From contig NW_008711042.1 in NCBI RefSeq assembly GCF_000327385.1, positions 126,758-190,757 on the forward strand: 64,000 bases of DNA, in the 5' to 3' direction. The translations under genes were made by a program, and so were the position numbers. Under the pieces are notes generated by a model. The model ran no database searches, had not been told where the DNA came from, and saw only the letters and a program-made list of their open reading frames with translations. Each line of letters opens with the position of its first letter. Within the stretch, counting starts at the first letter, position 1. Below, one piece after another: positions 33,193 through 45,534 of the stretch. Origin of the DNA: Lottia gigantea. Taxonomy: Eukaryota; Mollusca; Gastropoda; Lottiidae.

Positions 33193-34036
33193 TTGCCTTA
33201 TAAATATCCAGCCATAATACATAATCATAATATCTATGCACAGTTTTCCGTCTTAATAATCCCCAATCAGGTGCAGAAGATTAGGACATTCCAACTCAGT
33301 TGTTTTTTATGAACAATCATGAGATAGAATGTACAGTGATGTAATCTATATTCGTGCCTATCAAGATTCAACATAGAATTTTCGTCAAAATTCAAAAACG
33401 CAAATTTTTTATTCAGTCGATAAAAAATTGTGACGTTTGGTAATCACTGAAATCCGCCATTTTGTATTTGTCAAAGTATACATTAATACATTCTACCTTG
33501 CTTGAAACTACTGAATTCATTCTACTAGCTGACATTGTAGAGAAAACCCATGTTTATCAAAACAAGCAAATGCGGGTGTCACGCAAGGTCGCATATGTAA
33601 ATTATTAATCCTTTCCGGAGATGCACGAAAAATAGGTTACTAGACTGTACCTTTTCACTTTTAAATTTGCCTTACATAGTTTTCGTCCATTTAATATTTA
33701 GAGTATTTATATTTTATGAACAAACTGTTATTTAACGATCGACGTCCTCAATATTAAAAAAAATTTGCATATTAAAATTCTTAGTGTGATATACATGTAT
33801 TTAAATGTACCTACCCTATTTTGTGTGCTCAATATAGAATCAAAAGATTCCTTGACTTTTGTGCCATATTTTTACAAGTTGATGTCTATCTTTCACAAAT
33901 TTGTTGCCAGTTATAACAACTTTCTTGGCAGCATTTATCTCATTCCACAGTTCATTGCATAACCATCTCTGTTTACAGAAAAATAGGATGTAAAATTCAT
34001 TTCTGCCTTTACAATAATACCCTGTGATAATTTTAA
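33193..34036. other. Intergenic, nothing firm
   Basis: A small SINE-tail-like piece ('CAGGTGCAGAAGATTAGGAC') lies at about 33,269-33,288. The overlapping open frames at 33,765-34,064 are AT-rich and unsupported. Confidence 0.4.
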
Positions 34037-34351
34037 AGGGACAGGTAGGCCATTTTTTGACCAATCATACTTTAGTCTAAGTTAATTAGCTAAGCTAATC
34101 AATAATAGTGTTCACGGCTCCCTGTGAAAATTTGAGCCTTCAGATCCATGTGTGTCAGGACTTATCCGACTTGTCAATTTAAGATACTCTGTGATATATA
34201 GAAAAGACATTTATAGAAATAGTAAGTAAAATTCCTATTTTGAGATATTTTTAAAGAAATTGTGTGATTTTCGTACATTTCTAGTATTTCTGAAGACTAT
34301 TTACATATATTTAAGATCAAAATCAACACCCAAAATGGCACACCTGTCCCT
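34037..34351. mobile_element. MITE family M2, complete, TTAA-flanked
   Basis: Terminal inverted repeats are AGGGACAGGTAGGCCATTTT and, at the other end, 'AAAATGGCACACCTGTCCCT'. TTAA lies directly outside both ends (34,033-34,036 and 34,352-34,355). TTAA duplication is the hallmark of piggyBac-type insertion, but the terminal bases are not the usual CCC, so the superfamily is uncertain. The element is 315 bp and non-coding. Older copies lie at 14,866-15,240 and 46,977-47,307. Confidence 0.75.
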
Positions 34352-34504
34352 TTAAACTGTTGACGATATTTATCTATTTTGCAATAATATGAAAAAAAAA
34401 TAAATGCAGTAAAGTTGACATCTTAGATGAATGTCTTATCTAATAGAATTCTTTTATACATCTTTACGAACTTAATTCTGAAGATTTTTCAATTTTGTAG
34501 GACT

Positions 34505-34760
34505 TTTAAAAATAAGTGTAGTGGAGACACTGACAGCAACAATTTGCACCATTCCAACTTACAGTAAGACGTGAGGTTTTTGTAATTCCACTAGAACTAA
34601 ATGTTTTATGGCATCACTATCTAAAATGTTGTTAGTAATATATAAGGGTCTTTGTGACGTTGTAAAATGTTTAGTTATATGGAATAGTAGGAACCACAGA
34701 TGTCTTGGAATGGTGCAAATTGTTGTTATCAGTGTCCCTGATACACACAAAAAGTTGACA
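34505..34760. mobile_element. Foldback MITE, family M1
   Basis: 'TTGCACCATTCCAA', 'TAATTCCACTAGAACTAAAT' and 'GGAACCACAGATG', then 'GGAATGGTGCAAATTG', give the M1 palindrome order. Open frames on both strands (34,559-34,817) are products of the palindrome. Confidence 0.65.
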
Positions 34761-35300
34761 AGTCTATTCTACATATCATATGGATATACATTCCACAGGA
34801 CTTTATTTATATCTTAAAATTATTTTAATATATTTTTATTGGTTTATGTTAGCTATCTATGTTTGGTGAAAATATGTTGGAAACTTTGGTTAGATTTATT
34901 TTTTGGGCATCTGGGCACTGCCCTCCCTCCCCCACCCCCCACTATGACTCTTGAGGCTAAAAAATGAGTGATAGTGTGTGCTCATTTATTGATTGATATA
35001 CTTCCTCATACGAATTGTTACTGTTTCACCAAACTGTAATTTTGGATTTCGCGTTTCATTTTACAGTTCGTATCTTTTGTCTTTGGGTTCTCTTTATATT
35101 CTAAATGAGTACTAATTTAAAGTTGATATTTCCATTCCCATGAAAATTCAAATAACCAGGGTAAGTTTGACAACAATAAATTTCTTATTTACATTATGTA
35201 TTGCTTTTCGCTGTGTTTATTAAAGCTTATTTTAGTTTATTTGTTGTGATTTAACGTGTTAACTTTCAGCCATTGTTGAGGAAAGATATTTATGCTTATA
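34761..35300. other. Intergenic, nothing recognised
   Basis: AT-rich, with a short C-rich stretch at 34,921-34,940. No gene seen. Confidence 0.4.
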
Positions 35301-35304
35301 CTAG

Positions 35305-36136
35305 TATACTACCACAGATAGTATTACAGAGACATCCTTATCTTAACATATCTAATTATCTTAACCTTAGATACTACCACAGATAGTATTACAGAGACAT
35401 CCTTAGTTAACATATCTAATTATCTTAACCTTAGATACTACCACAGATAGTATTACAGAGACATCCTTAGTTAACATATCTAATTATCTTAACCTTTGAT
35501 ACTACCACAGATAGTATTACAGAGACATCCTTAGTTAACATATCTAATTATCTTAACCTTTGATACTACCACAGATAGTATTACAGAGACATCCTTAGTT
35601 AACATATCTAATTATCTTAACCTTAGATACTACCACAGATAGTATTACAGAGACATCCTTAGTTAACATATCTAATTATCTTAACCTTTGATACTACCAC
35701 AGATAGTATTACAGAGACATCCTTAGTTAACATATCTAATTATCTTAACCTTTGATACTACCACAGATAGTATTACAGAGACATCCTTAGTTAACATATC
35801 TAATTATCCCAACCTTTGATACTACCACAGATAGTATTACAGAGACATCCTTAGTTAACATATCTAATTATCTTAACCTATGATACTACCACAGATAGTA
35901 TTACAGAGACATCCTTAGTTAACATATCTAATTATCTTAACCTTTGATACTACCACAGATAGTATTACAGAGACATCCTTAGTTAACATATCTAATTATC
36001 TTAACCTTTGATACTACCACAGATAGTATTACAGAGACATCCTTAGTTAACATATATAATTATCCCAACCTTTGATACTACCACAGATAGTATTACAGAG
36101 ACATCCCTAGTTAGCATATCTAATTATCTTAACCTT
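35305..36136. repeat. 64-bp minisatellite, about 13 copies
   Basis: The unit contains 'GATACTACCACAGATAGTAT', 'TACAGAGACATCCTTAGTTA' and 'ACATATCTAATTATCTTAAC' plus 'CTTT'. Copies are nearly identical; the first has a small insertion. It lies between the convergent MFSD5 and CXXC1 genes. Confidence 0.95.
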
Positions 36137-36809
36137 TAACTTGCACCATGTTTTATCATAAATCTTTACTTTGTGACCTAGGCCAGTGCTTTCATGAGAC
36201 TATGTTCTCATCAACATCTAACATTAGTCCAATCCCATCAACATAAACACCAGTTGTTCACTTCATTATTTGGACAAATATATGATAGAAATTTAAACTA
36301 AACAAGCTGGGGTTTCTGAGATATGTAGCAAAAAGTCCACTCTATTTTTGGGTAGAATAAATAGAAATTGGAACTAAACAAGCTTGTCTTATTCTGTCCA
36401 TTACCACCTACACTACCTAAATAAAAAGTGAACTTTTCATGGTTATTTATTCTGAAAGGGACCCAGAATGCGCACAAATATCCTTGGATATTGATTCAAG
36501 TACAAGACCATATTTTGATTTGGGGTTGTTTGATAAGTTTTTCAACATGGTATCAACTCAATTAAATGGGAATATTCTCAAGTCTATTTGTCATTCCAAG
36601 GTAATCACTGCTAGCTTTAATAATATCAACAGTAAATGTTTTATATTCCGTAAGACATAATTTCCTCTAGAGGTTCCTAGGAAACGTATCAAAGTACTTC
36701 ACAAAATAAAAAAAAGACTAAAAATATATATTACAACAATTTATACAAAAACAATTAACAAATATTCAAGTAAACAACTGTTTGCATATACACAAGAAAT
36801 ATTGTATCA
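36137..36809. other. Intergenic, nothing firm
   Basis: The plus-strand open frame at 36,439-36,660 (73 codons) has no recognised relatives and no splice or promoter context. A repeated 'AAACTAAACAAGCT' phrase lies at 36,294 and 36,372. Confidence 0.4.
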
Positions 36810-36815
36810 TTTATT
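36810..36815 (-). other. Candidate CXXC1 polyadenylation signal
   Basis: AATAAA on the minus strand lies about 250 bp beyond the CXXC1 stop codon. Assigned by motif and position only. Confidence 0.4.
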
Positions 36816-37066
36816 CAATTCTCTTTCACAAATACTTTGTCCATCAAAGTCTGACTGATGATCTTTAGTCAGAACACTGTAGGAAGATTTGACAGTGTCA
36901 AACTAACTGGACTTGGATTCACCACAGACTTATTACAAAACTATCATTACTTTTTTTAAGCTGATATTCCAATTCACATGAATTCGATTTACAACCGAAC
37001 GAGCTTAATACAGTTATATTTGGCAGTGAAAATCAAAAGTATTAGCTGTGTAGTTAGGTTGGTATT

Positions 37067-40000
37067 CTAATTGGAATCTCTTATTTGTGGTGTAGTCATA
37101 GGGGTCATAGGGTCATGGTCCACAGACTGATGTAGCATCAATCCTAGCACCCCCATTCTATTAGACATGGACATCCTGATAGTTCTCTCTTTCTCAAATA
37201 AATCATCCAGAGCCATCCACTGAAATATAATCAAAACAAAGGAATTGAATCAGAGCCATCCACTGAAATATAATCAAAACAAAGGAATTGAATCAGATCT
37301 ATCCACTGAAATATAATCAAAACAAAGGAATTGAATCAGATCCATCCACTGAAATATAATCAAAACAAAGGAATTGAATCAGAGCCATCCACTGAAATAT
37401 AATCAAAACAAAGGAATTGAATCAGAGCCATCCACTGAAATATAATCAAAACAAAGGAATTGAATCAGATCCATCCACTGAAATATAATCAAAACAAAGG
37501 AATTGAATCAGAGCCATCCACTGAAATATAATCAAAACAAAGGAATTGAATCAGATCCATCCACTGAAATATAATCAAAACAAAGAAATTGAATACTAAT
37601 ATCTTGTTATTTATATTGGCTATGTTACTATCTTTCTATGAAATACAATGTAGAGAAGAGAAAATGTGTCAGACATACTGCATGACATACTGCATGAACG
37701 AATCATATTTATGACCTGAAATGTTCCCAGATATAAACAAATAAATTTGTATACGATCGAAGGGTAACTGATGGTCAACAAGAAGAAATTCGCTCAAACT
37801 AGTTAAAAACAGAAGCAGACTTGACATCAGGAAATATTACTTTACCAACAGAGTAGTTGAAGTGTGGAATAGCCTACCTGACAGTGTTGTTTCAGCTAAG
37901 AACGTAAAAACATTTGTGCGTCGTTTAGACAGATATTAGAAAAACCATCCCCTGATATATGACTTTAACACCGATTATACATATAGTAATACCAGAAGTA
38001 ACAAACATGAAATTAGTGATGATGAAAATGAGCCAAATATAGAGGAGAAAGCTGATCTCCTGCGTTTGGAAACACTTAGGTAGACTTTAAAATGTCAAAA
38101 TGAATACAAACCCATCTTAATCTTTCCATATCAATCTCAGCTCGTCGTAATTTCTCCCAACAAAAATGTTTGACGCATTTTCTTTTAGGAGCGCGACATA
38201 GTTCCCCAGTTTCATCAAAAACATTGGTTACTAGGGAACACCCACAGACTTCATCTTGGCCGATCTGTAAAAGAAATATAACAAGGAGTTTTACACCCTT
38301 ATTTCTACACCTATTAACAAAGAGAGACTTCGTGCAGTGTGCAATGAAGATTTGGCAGGACAGTAGTGAAACTGTCAAGTGCTTTAGAGCAAAAATTATT
38401 ATGGATATAAACATATATCCAATAATATAATCATATCGTTTTATTACTCATACAGGTAACATTGTCAGGTGAAGACTGTAGGATTGTCAAGTCTTCATAA
38501 CATTTATAGTCTATAACACACTGGCGCTAAATTTGTTGTTCCATCGTAAAGACTCAATGTTTTATCTAAATCAGCCTTTCCATGAGACTTTTACCAATCA
38601 ACTTCTGATTTGAAGGGAATATCTTTAAACTTGGCTGACATATAACATCAAATAACCTGATGTTTTCAAAATCCAAAATCAGCGCTTAATTAGTCAAAAA
38701 CCCACAGATAACTGTCGACTATTTCTTACCTTTGGTTCCTTGGTATGTTCAGGACACAAGACTTTCAGCCTCTTACAGTAAAACTTCTGTTGTGGATTCC
38801 AGAAATCACAGAACATTGAATTCCCCTCAATTCTTGTTTTATAAATAGAACCAAATGATGTTTGAGATTCAAACTACAAATATAAAGATAGAATTAGTAA
38901 AGGGAGACCCATAGCTATCGAGATGAGAGCTTTACATGACCATAGTCTTGGCACATTCATTGTATATGGATTCTAATGATGACTTTTATAAGAAGTGGTG
39001 AGAAGTGGAATATCAGCTTCAAATTAGTAATGTTAGTCTTAAAACATCTTCACATGCTATCAAAAACTTCATCTTCACAAAGTCTTTGCCTTACACCGTG
39101 TCTGCAATAGTCACCATTTTTGTATTGCAGAAGTTTGTAAATGCAGCGATTTGATTGGATTGTACACCACAGAATACAGCCAATCATATACCTTGATTTT
39201 ACTTGCAGCCAAATTGTTAACATCCTTCCTATCAAGAGCACTGATTGGCTGTATTTCAAAGCATACAATCCAATCATATTAGATGATACATTATAAACAG
39301 AACAAACCTTAGCGAAACATTTCTCCATGTGTCTTAAAGCACCACGTTGGTTAATCTCACTTCCACACGTTACACAATATAGAGATAACTCTAGATCATC
39401 TTCCGTTTCAGTTCCCTGGTTATACACAAATTAATATTCTTATAGAAATGAAAGGGAGTTTTGCATCAAAATTTTTCGGCACCTGTAAGGGCTAAGATCT
39501 AAGGTGGTTCCTTCCCAAAATTTGGGGACTCCTGAATCATTTTCAGGTGCCTCACAAAACCTGCTAGAAAGTTACAAAGCCCAAAAAAAGTTTCTCTGAG
39601 TGAAAAAAATAGAATTCCCCTAAACAGTGGTGTATTCAGGGGGAGGGCCATTGGGACTGCCAAACCTCCCCCCTCGGGCCAGTAAAAGTTCTTATTTTGA
39701 AATGAAAGTTAAGTCCTTTAAATACTGAAGATTCTTCTCAGTCCAGCCCCCAGACCCTGAGCTGAAGGGGTTTAATTAAGCCCTCGCTTTGAAGAGACAA
39801 CTCAGGCATTTTTTAGACACGCCCCAATACTAAAAACCCACTTTTTCAGCAGGGTAAAATAAAATCCTTGGAGTTACTCACCCCTTGATCAGGGTCTATT
39901 TTAAGATGTTTAGCTCGTTCTAATAATGAGTCTAATTCTTTATGACGTTGATCTAGATCACCTAGTCGAGTTTTAGCCTCTAGTTGTTTCCGTCTGATTG

Positions 40001-43000
40001 ATTCTAGAGCTCGTTTATTGTTTTCCTCGGCAGCACACGGACTACTCTGCCACTGCTGAATTCTACTTGGTAACATTTCATAGATACGACTAAAACATAA
40101 CACAAAAATATAAATTTACATAAATCATAAAACAGGTTATAGAGAAGTTGCTATCCAAGCCAGACGGACATGATCTTTCTTGTTGCATTGGATGCAGTGT
40201 GTGAAATATTCTATGAATTATGTTCTGAATATTTATTATTTGAAATTCTCGATGTCTACAATGGCAGAAATTGGTAGATTTGTCTCCTGATTCTACGGTC
40301 ATGAAATCCAGTATGGTAAGGTAAATTAGAATGGAAGGTTTTACAAAACTAAGATTTATGTGGGATTTAATAACACGTCATTACATCATAAGATTCTTGT
40401 GTTCCTGTATTGAATTAGATTCTAAAATCATAACAGACAACCAGACGTAAAATGCAGCACAAAAATAGCCAACGCTTTTAATTAAAACTCAAGTCTACCT
40501 TTTAGAGAGTTTTAATCCACAGTCATCAGAGCAGTATTTAGATCCTGGTCTGGCACATTCTATACAGCCTGGTCCATAACATTGAGTTGGTGTATCATCT
40601 TCTATTTCTACTGTATCCGATGATTCCTGTTTATATTTCTTCTTCTTATACTTTGGTTCCGATTTCTGAAAAATAATATTCATTATATCAAAATGGTGCT
40701 TACACTTCAGTTCCCATTTCTACAGAATTATAATCATTATATATTATTAATAGTGTCAGGGTGCTTATATTTAGGTTTCGAATTCAACAGAATTATCACT
40801 TCATCACAAACAGTGTTTAGTGGCCCTCAATAAATCACCTTTTCTTTACCTGACTGGTATGTATTGAAGACTAAATTTTGACTTTTTATTTTGACGGCTG
40901 CATTAGTCTACTCTTTTTGATTTCCAACTTTCCACAGCTTTTTGATTATACACCTTTCATATATGTGTTCAAGTACACCATACAATATTGACTCTAATAC
41001 ATAATGTATATAAATAAACAGCACAAGAGGTCTCGACTTGTCCCATCAGAATGACATGACTCTTTTTCCATGTCAGCCCCTCTGACCTGCATCACTGACA
41101 GGAAGAAACCAGGTTGAAAAATCAGTTGGTATCTTGACCAATGCTGAGATAGAACCCTGTACCTTCAGGTTAACAAGCTAGCATCTAACTCACTCACCCA
41201 CCTCGGCTTTAACCCACCTCAAACGAGTGACCACTCACTTACTTGCTTTTCTGCGTCTGATTGAAGACACACAGACCCCAATATCTAGAAATCAGTAGAT
41301 ATTATCTCAACCTATGCCGAGATCGAACGAGAACAATAATATCTCACCTCCGTTTTCTTGGTTTTAGTTTGACCTTTGACCTTCTTGTGTTTCTCTTTCC
41401 GTTTATCTTTTTTACGATACTTTCTAGGACTCGTACCTTCACTGGAGCTTGATCTTCTATATTTCTTCTGAAAAAAGATTAAACATTGTAATTTTCAATG
41501 AGCTGTAGTATAAATAGAATTGAGTGCTTTACTTGTACAGCTTATTTTTAATAAAAAATATAAACTGGACCCTACAACAGGTACGGTCTTAGTCTCACCA
41601 TCAAAATATTGACTGCAGGATTTAGCGTGGCGTCATCTATTTAGCATTGACAACTAGGAACCCCAATGACGTTACTGTACGGTATGGCCTGAAAACCATG
41701 ATGACAATAGCCTAAACCTGTTCCTTCGGTACGAAGTTGGAATTGGGGACCAGTTTATAAAAATATTGTTGAAACAGTATAAGAAATACTAGATACTAAC
41801 CACTTTAGGAATATTTTCAGACCAATCAGTGTCTATCTCTCCATCACTAATATTAATATAAAGATATAAACAAATCATTAGAATATATATATATAGAAAC
41901 ACCTTATAATGAATGATATAATGAATGATGACAACCATCATATTCAACCAAATAAGAAAATTATCCATTAAAGTTGGTCTTTGAAAGTTATTCCAGTCTT
42001 CATTAGCCCATTTAGGTGCAGAAGAGTAGGACGTAAAACTCCATTCATTTCATTTCAAAAGGTTTCATGATATTGAAATACCACTGCCTTAGCAATGTTG
42101 ACAGTTGTCCAAATGGCAAGATGGTTAAAAGAAGAACAAAAATGAATAACAATATACCTTAAAGGTGGTCTGTAGTCTTCATCTTTTTCTTTAACACCAG
42201 GTAATCCTAATAGAGCTAACCCCTAAAACAATACCATCAGAATATAGTAATACTAAAATAATAACAGAACATCACTAGACATCCTGCGAAATCCCTAATT
42301 TTCTTGATTTTCATGGATTTGTCTTGATAATGGATTTTTTTTTTTCTTTTTTTTTAAAGAACTTTATGACTTCAATTGTCTCTTTGGATCCTGGATTCTC
42401 ATTTGTGGGCACTTAGACCTTAAAAACAAACCCTTTCACAAATAAGACTTAATAAAGAAGTAAACCTAATTTTATTTAAAAATCCATACATAGTTTTGGG
42501 TATAATTATATACTAATTAAGTATAATCGACTAACAGATTTCTGGCTTGCATCAAAAATAAAATAATATGAAATCATAACAGTAAAGCCTTAAAATAACT
42601 TACAAAATTAGCACACTGTCTCAGTCGGCATTTCTGTCTCATTTTATTCGGTCCACCGAATTTCTTCATGTCTTTACAATAATCACATCTCCCACAATCC
42701 TCTTTTTTATGACAGGCCGTACAATCTCCACATCTTCTGCTCGATTTCTTCGCTTTACCCTAAAAAAAACATTATGAAAGTCAGAAGATATATCACAACA
42801 TGATTTAAACTGTGGCAACCAGTGAAATACTTCAGTTAGTAGTGAGATCGATTGTCATCTGCTAGGGAATTATGGGCTGTGATAGTCTAATTTACACAGT
42901 AGCAAATCTGATTGATGGATGGACTTATTATACAAGATTTCAAAAAACATTATTATGTTCAGATTTTCTCTGCTCAAATACCTATATATCTATATTATTT

Positions 43001-45200
43001 CATAGTCAAATAGCTATAATATATATATTATTGCAAATTATGAAGAAATTTTCATTAGAAGTCATTCACTATTAGTAAAAAAAATATAAGAAAACTAATA
43101 ATTCTAGAAAGCTACTAATTTTCTAATTCTATGTTAAAAATCTTACAGATTCACGTAGTCTGGGGTCTCTAGCTGTTCTATCAACATCACTGGAATCACT
43201 TTTAAACTTATCTTTCCAGGGTTTCTTAGTTTTATATTTAATACTTAAACTAGGATCTTTACCTGTATATTATAATACAGGATGATAAAATACAGAGAGA
43301 AGACATTGAAAACATAAGGTTTGATAATAGTTCTCTTACAGATTGATACAATAGCTGAAACCATTAGATCCTAAGCCAATAAGGGATATAACTTCGTGGT
43401 CTGTCCACAAAAGCAAAGTAATTTTGTATTTTCATTCATCTCCAGGTATTCTGAAATTTGTTTTAACATTTCTACCCAAATATTGAAAACAGAGGCTCAA
43501 CATTTGTTCTATTCATTACCATATTGGATATTTTAGGTCAAATATCAATATCAGAGGTTGCCAGTGAGCAACTGGTAGAGAGGATTATCCTTGTAAAATT
43601 GGTTAGGACCAATTTGATTGTCAATAGATCAAGAGCCTCCTACCTCTACAAGCATCACAATAATAATGTTTAATAGATTTAGCATCAAGTTGAGTAACTC
43701 CAATACAAACACCATGATACCATTCTTCACATTTATCACAAGCTCTAGAAATAAACAAATCAAAAACCAAATATAAGCTGTTTCAAATATCTAAGAGTTT
43801 TAAATTTTTCATTGATAGAAACAAATCCTGTGATAGAAATGTCAAAGCAGAAAGAAAATTCTAGCCTCCTTTCATCAACGGTAAGAGATGTTAATTTTAT
43901 TCTTAAGACAAACTATGAGTGAAACAACAAAACCATTAGAATATCGTACATCTAATTTATCCTCAGTGAAATCCAATTTTCAAAACTATTATTCCTTTTA
44001 GCTTATTCTTTCCAAAAAAAATGAAACATTGAACTTACATCATGAAGGAAGTACAATCAGTTGATTGACAGATACAATATTTCTGTTCTTCATCATTTAA
44101 CGTCTTCATTAGAGTTTGAACTTTGACCTTTCTCTCAGGTATATTGAATCTATGGGCTATCTCTTCTTGCTGAAAAGGGAATAAATAAAATCAAAATTCA
44201 TTGAATAAATCAACGTATATATATATGCATAATGCATCCTCATTACCTCACTGGAAGAAAAAAAATATAAATAAGTCTCTCACTTTAAGTTTTTTTTTCT
44301 TTGTCAAATAGAACTCGTGAAAATAACTAAATTCCTGTTAATATTTCATTTAATCAGATTTTTTTTTGAAGATTTTATAAACTAATATCAAAATACAACC
44401 TATGTAATTATAGTAAGAGCAAAATTTTAAAAAGCAAATGAAAATTCACAAGATCTATTGAAAAAAAGTGACTAACTAAGAGTAGACTGACTCTATCAAG
44501 AAATCTGAAGCCTTCAGAAATGACTTACATCATTTACAATGACATAAAAGATACCTAGAAAACTTTCAGAAGAGAAGATGAACACTAACAACAATTGTTT
44601 AGACTACAATCAGTCTATCTGTACCTAATCATTTCCTTTACCCTACAGGTTTGTCAACAGATCACATGACCAAAGAGATAAATATTTATCATCGACCAAA
44701 ATACACAAAAATATCAATAACTGGACGGACAGGACAAATCTCTATTTAGACAGCAAAATGGACGAAAGTAAGGATGTATTCTTAATCGCTTGACAGTTCA
44801 CAAGTAATGTTACAACACTACAGTTTTGCTTGAGATTCCGAACGAACAGATATTAAGATAACAGAAGCAAACTTTATGATTGAATAATGAGTTTAGTTCA
44901 AAAGGCAGGAGGTCTACCATTTGGATTTGAATTGATATGCAATTTGTCTTTAGGTATAAAGTTAAGAAATTGTGATGGTGGCACAATCGCCCAAAAACGA
45001 CCATCGTTGAAAAGAAAACACCATGAGCCAATAAATTTATAAATTGCATTGCTCTTTCACAAAAGATAAGGATGCATCTTGTTTTTTTTTGAAATACCGG
45101 TATTTTTTGAAAACTTTGCTTTTGCTCTCAACAATCCAAGGCTATACTCTGCTTATATTGGTTCACTTACAGAAGGAGCGCTTAGATCACTGTCCGTCAT
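37067..45200 (-). CDS. CXXC1: CXXC-type zinc finger protein 1 (CFP1), SET1/COMPASS subunit
   Basis: CFP1 binds unmethylated CpG and H3K4me3 and recruits the SETD1 methyltransferase in the nucleus. Coding exons (minus, in order) are 45200-45171, 44169-44039, 43744-43644, 43262-43147, 42759-42604, 42222-42158, 41846-41801, 41467-41348, 40665-40499, 40089-39882, 39415-39308, 38873-38730, 38264-38112 and 37219-37067. Phases agree, giving 565 aa (human 656). The PHD finger is at residues 41-87 (YCIC..CDKCEEWYHG..YYCDAC), with the Trp of the methyl-lysine pocket. The CXXC domain is at about 134-176 (CGDCTAC, CGRCDYC, then KFGG, the CpG-contact motif). A Lys/Arg-rich linker is followed by a Cys-rich block (CYGPGCIECARPGSKYC), a coiled-coil-like helix and the conserved C-terminal CFP1 domain (CWEKLRRAEIDMERL, then LMLHQ). 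Two donors are weak GTTTGT. It is head-to-head with DNM1L. Confidence 0.96.
37220..37597 (-). repeat. 43-bp minisatellite of duplicated 3' splice sites, last CXXC1 intron
   Basis: Read on the minus strand, each unit is a pyrimidine-rich stretch ('CAATTCCTTTGTTTTGATTA', then 'TATTTCAG') plus 'TGGATGGCTCTG' or its C-to-A variant. 'TGGATGGCTCTG' equals the first 12 nt of exon 14. The acceptor-plus-exon motif recurs at exact 43-bp spacing. The true site is at 37,219/37,220, and eight further copies have their first exon-like base at 37,262, 37,305, 37,348, 37,391, 37,434, 37,477, 37,520 and 37,563. All copies lie upstream of the real acceptor in the transcript. Confidence 0.95.
37742..38083 (+). 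mobile_element. LINE 3'-end fragment (CR1/L2-like), CXXC1 intron 13
   Basis: Plus-strand codons encode the typical end of a non-LTR retrotransposon reverse-transcriptase ORF: 'SRLDIRKYYFTNRVVEVWNS', then 'LPDSVV' and 'TFVRRLDRY'. After one in-frame TAG the frame continues with 'HPLIYDF' and an acidic tail to TAG at 38,081-38,083, as these ORFs usually do. A frame break separates an upstream 'TRRNSLKL'-like piece. It is antisense to CXXC1 and ends 28 bp from exon 13. It is a dead 5'-truncated copy; the clade assignment is tentative. Confidence 0.75.
39085..39295. mobile_element. Foldback MITE, family M5, next to a CXXC1 donor
   Basis: It has 'GTCTGCAATAGTCACCATTT', 'GATTTGATTGGATTGTAC', 'GATTGGCTGTATTTC' and 'CATACAATCCAATCATATTA', in M5 order. 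Its right end lies about 12 bp inside the intron from the weak donor of exon 11 (39,308). Confidence 0.65.
40893..41225 (-). mobile_element. SINE copy with tRNA-like head, CXXC1 intron 8
   Basis: On the minus strand it starts 'GGTGGGTGAGTGAGTTAGAT', followed by 'ACCTGAAGGTACAGGGTTCT' (B-box region) and 'GTCAGTGATGCAGGTCAGAG'. It ends near 'AGAGTAGACTAATGCAGCCG'. The ATTTC tail is missing. Confidence 0.75.
42000..42062 (+). mobile_element. SINE 3' tail fragment, CXXC1 intron 6
   Basis: 'GGTGCAGAAGAGTAGGACGT' and 'AAAACTCCATTCATTTCATT' match the 3' end of the SINE at 31,563-31,920. Confidence 0.7.
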
Positions 45201-45534
45201 TGTTTTATTGTTTAATTAGATCAGCTAATTAAGGATCTGATTAAACAAAATTAACTTTCACTATTTTTACAATGTTGTTGTTTATCTCCCCGGAAGTCAA
45301 AAGTAGGTCAGTAATGTTAAGACATATCGACCTCTAGTCAAATTGTCCAGTAGTTTCCACTCAACTGAAGTCTTGACAGATTGATGGCAACTTTTTGAAT
45401 TTCATATCATAATTCTCCATGATCATTAAAATAATAACTACTTTCTTTCAACAATTTGAAATAAACAATTGAGCTAATTCAGGACGATTTGACCAATCGT
45501 CTGTCTGGACAAAAGCGACTATTTTGAAAGATAT

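Noticed and set aside
34559-34817. Open frames on both strands
   Set aside because: They arise from the palindromic M1 MITE.
35305-36136. Possible CRISPR-like array (regular repeats)
   Set aside because: The units are head-to-tail with no unique spacers, in an animal nuclear genome; it is a minisatellite.
38170-38430. Plus-strand 86-codon frame
   Set aside because: It is antisense to CXXC1 exon 13, which is strongly conserved on the minus strand.
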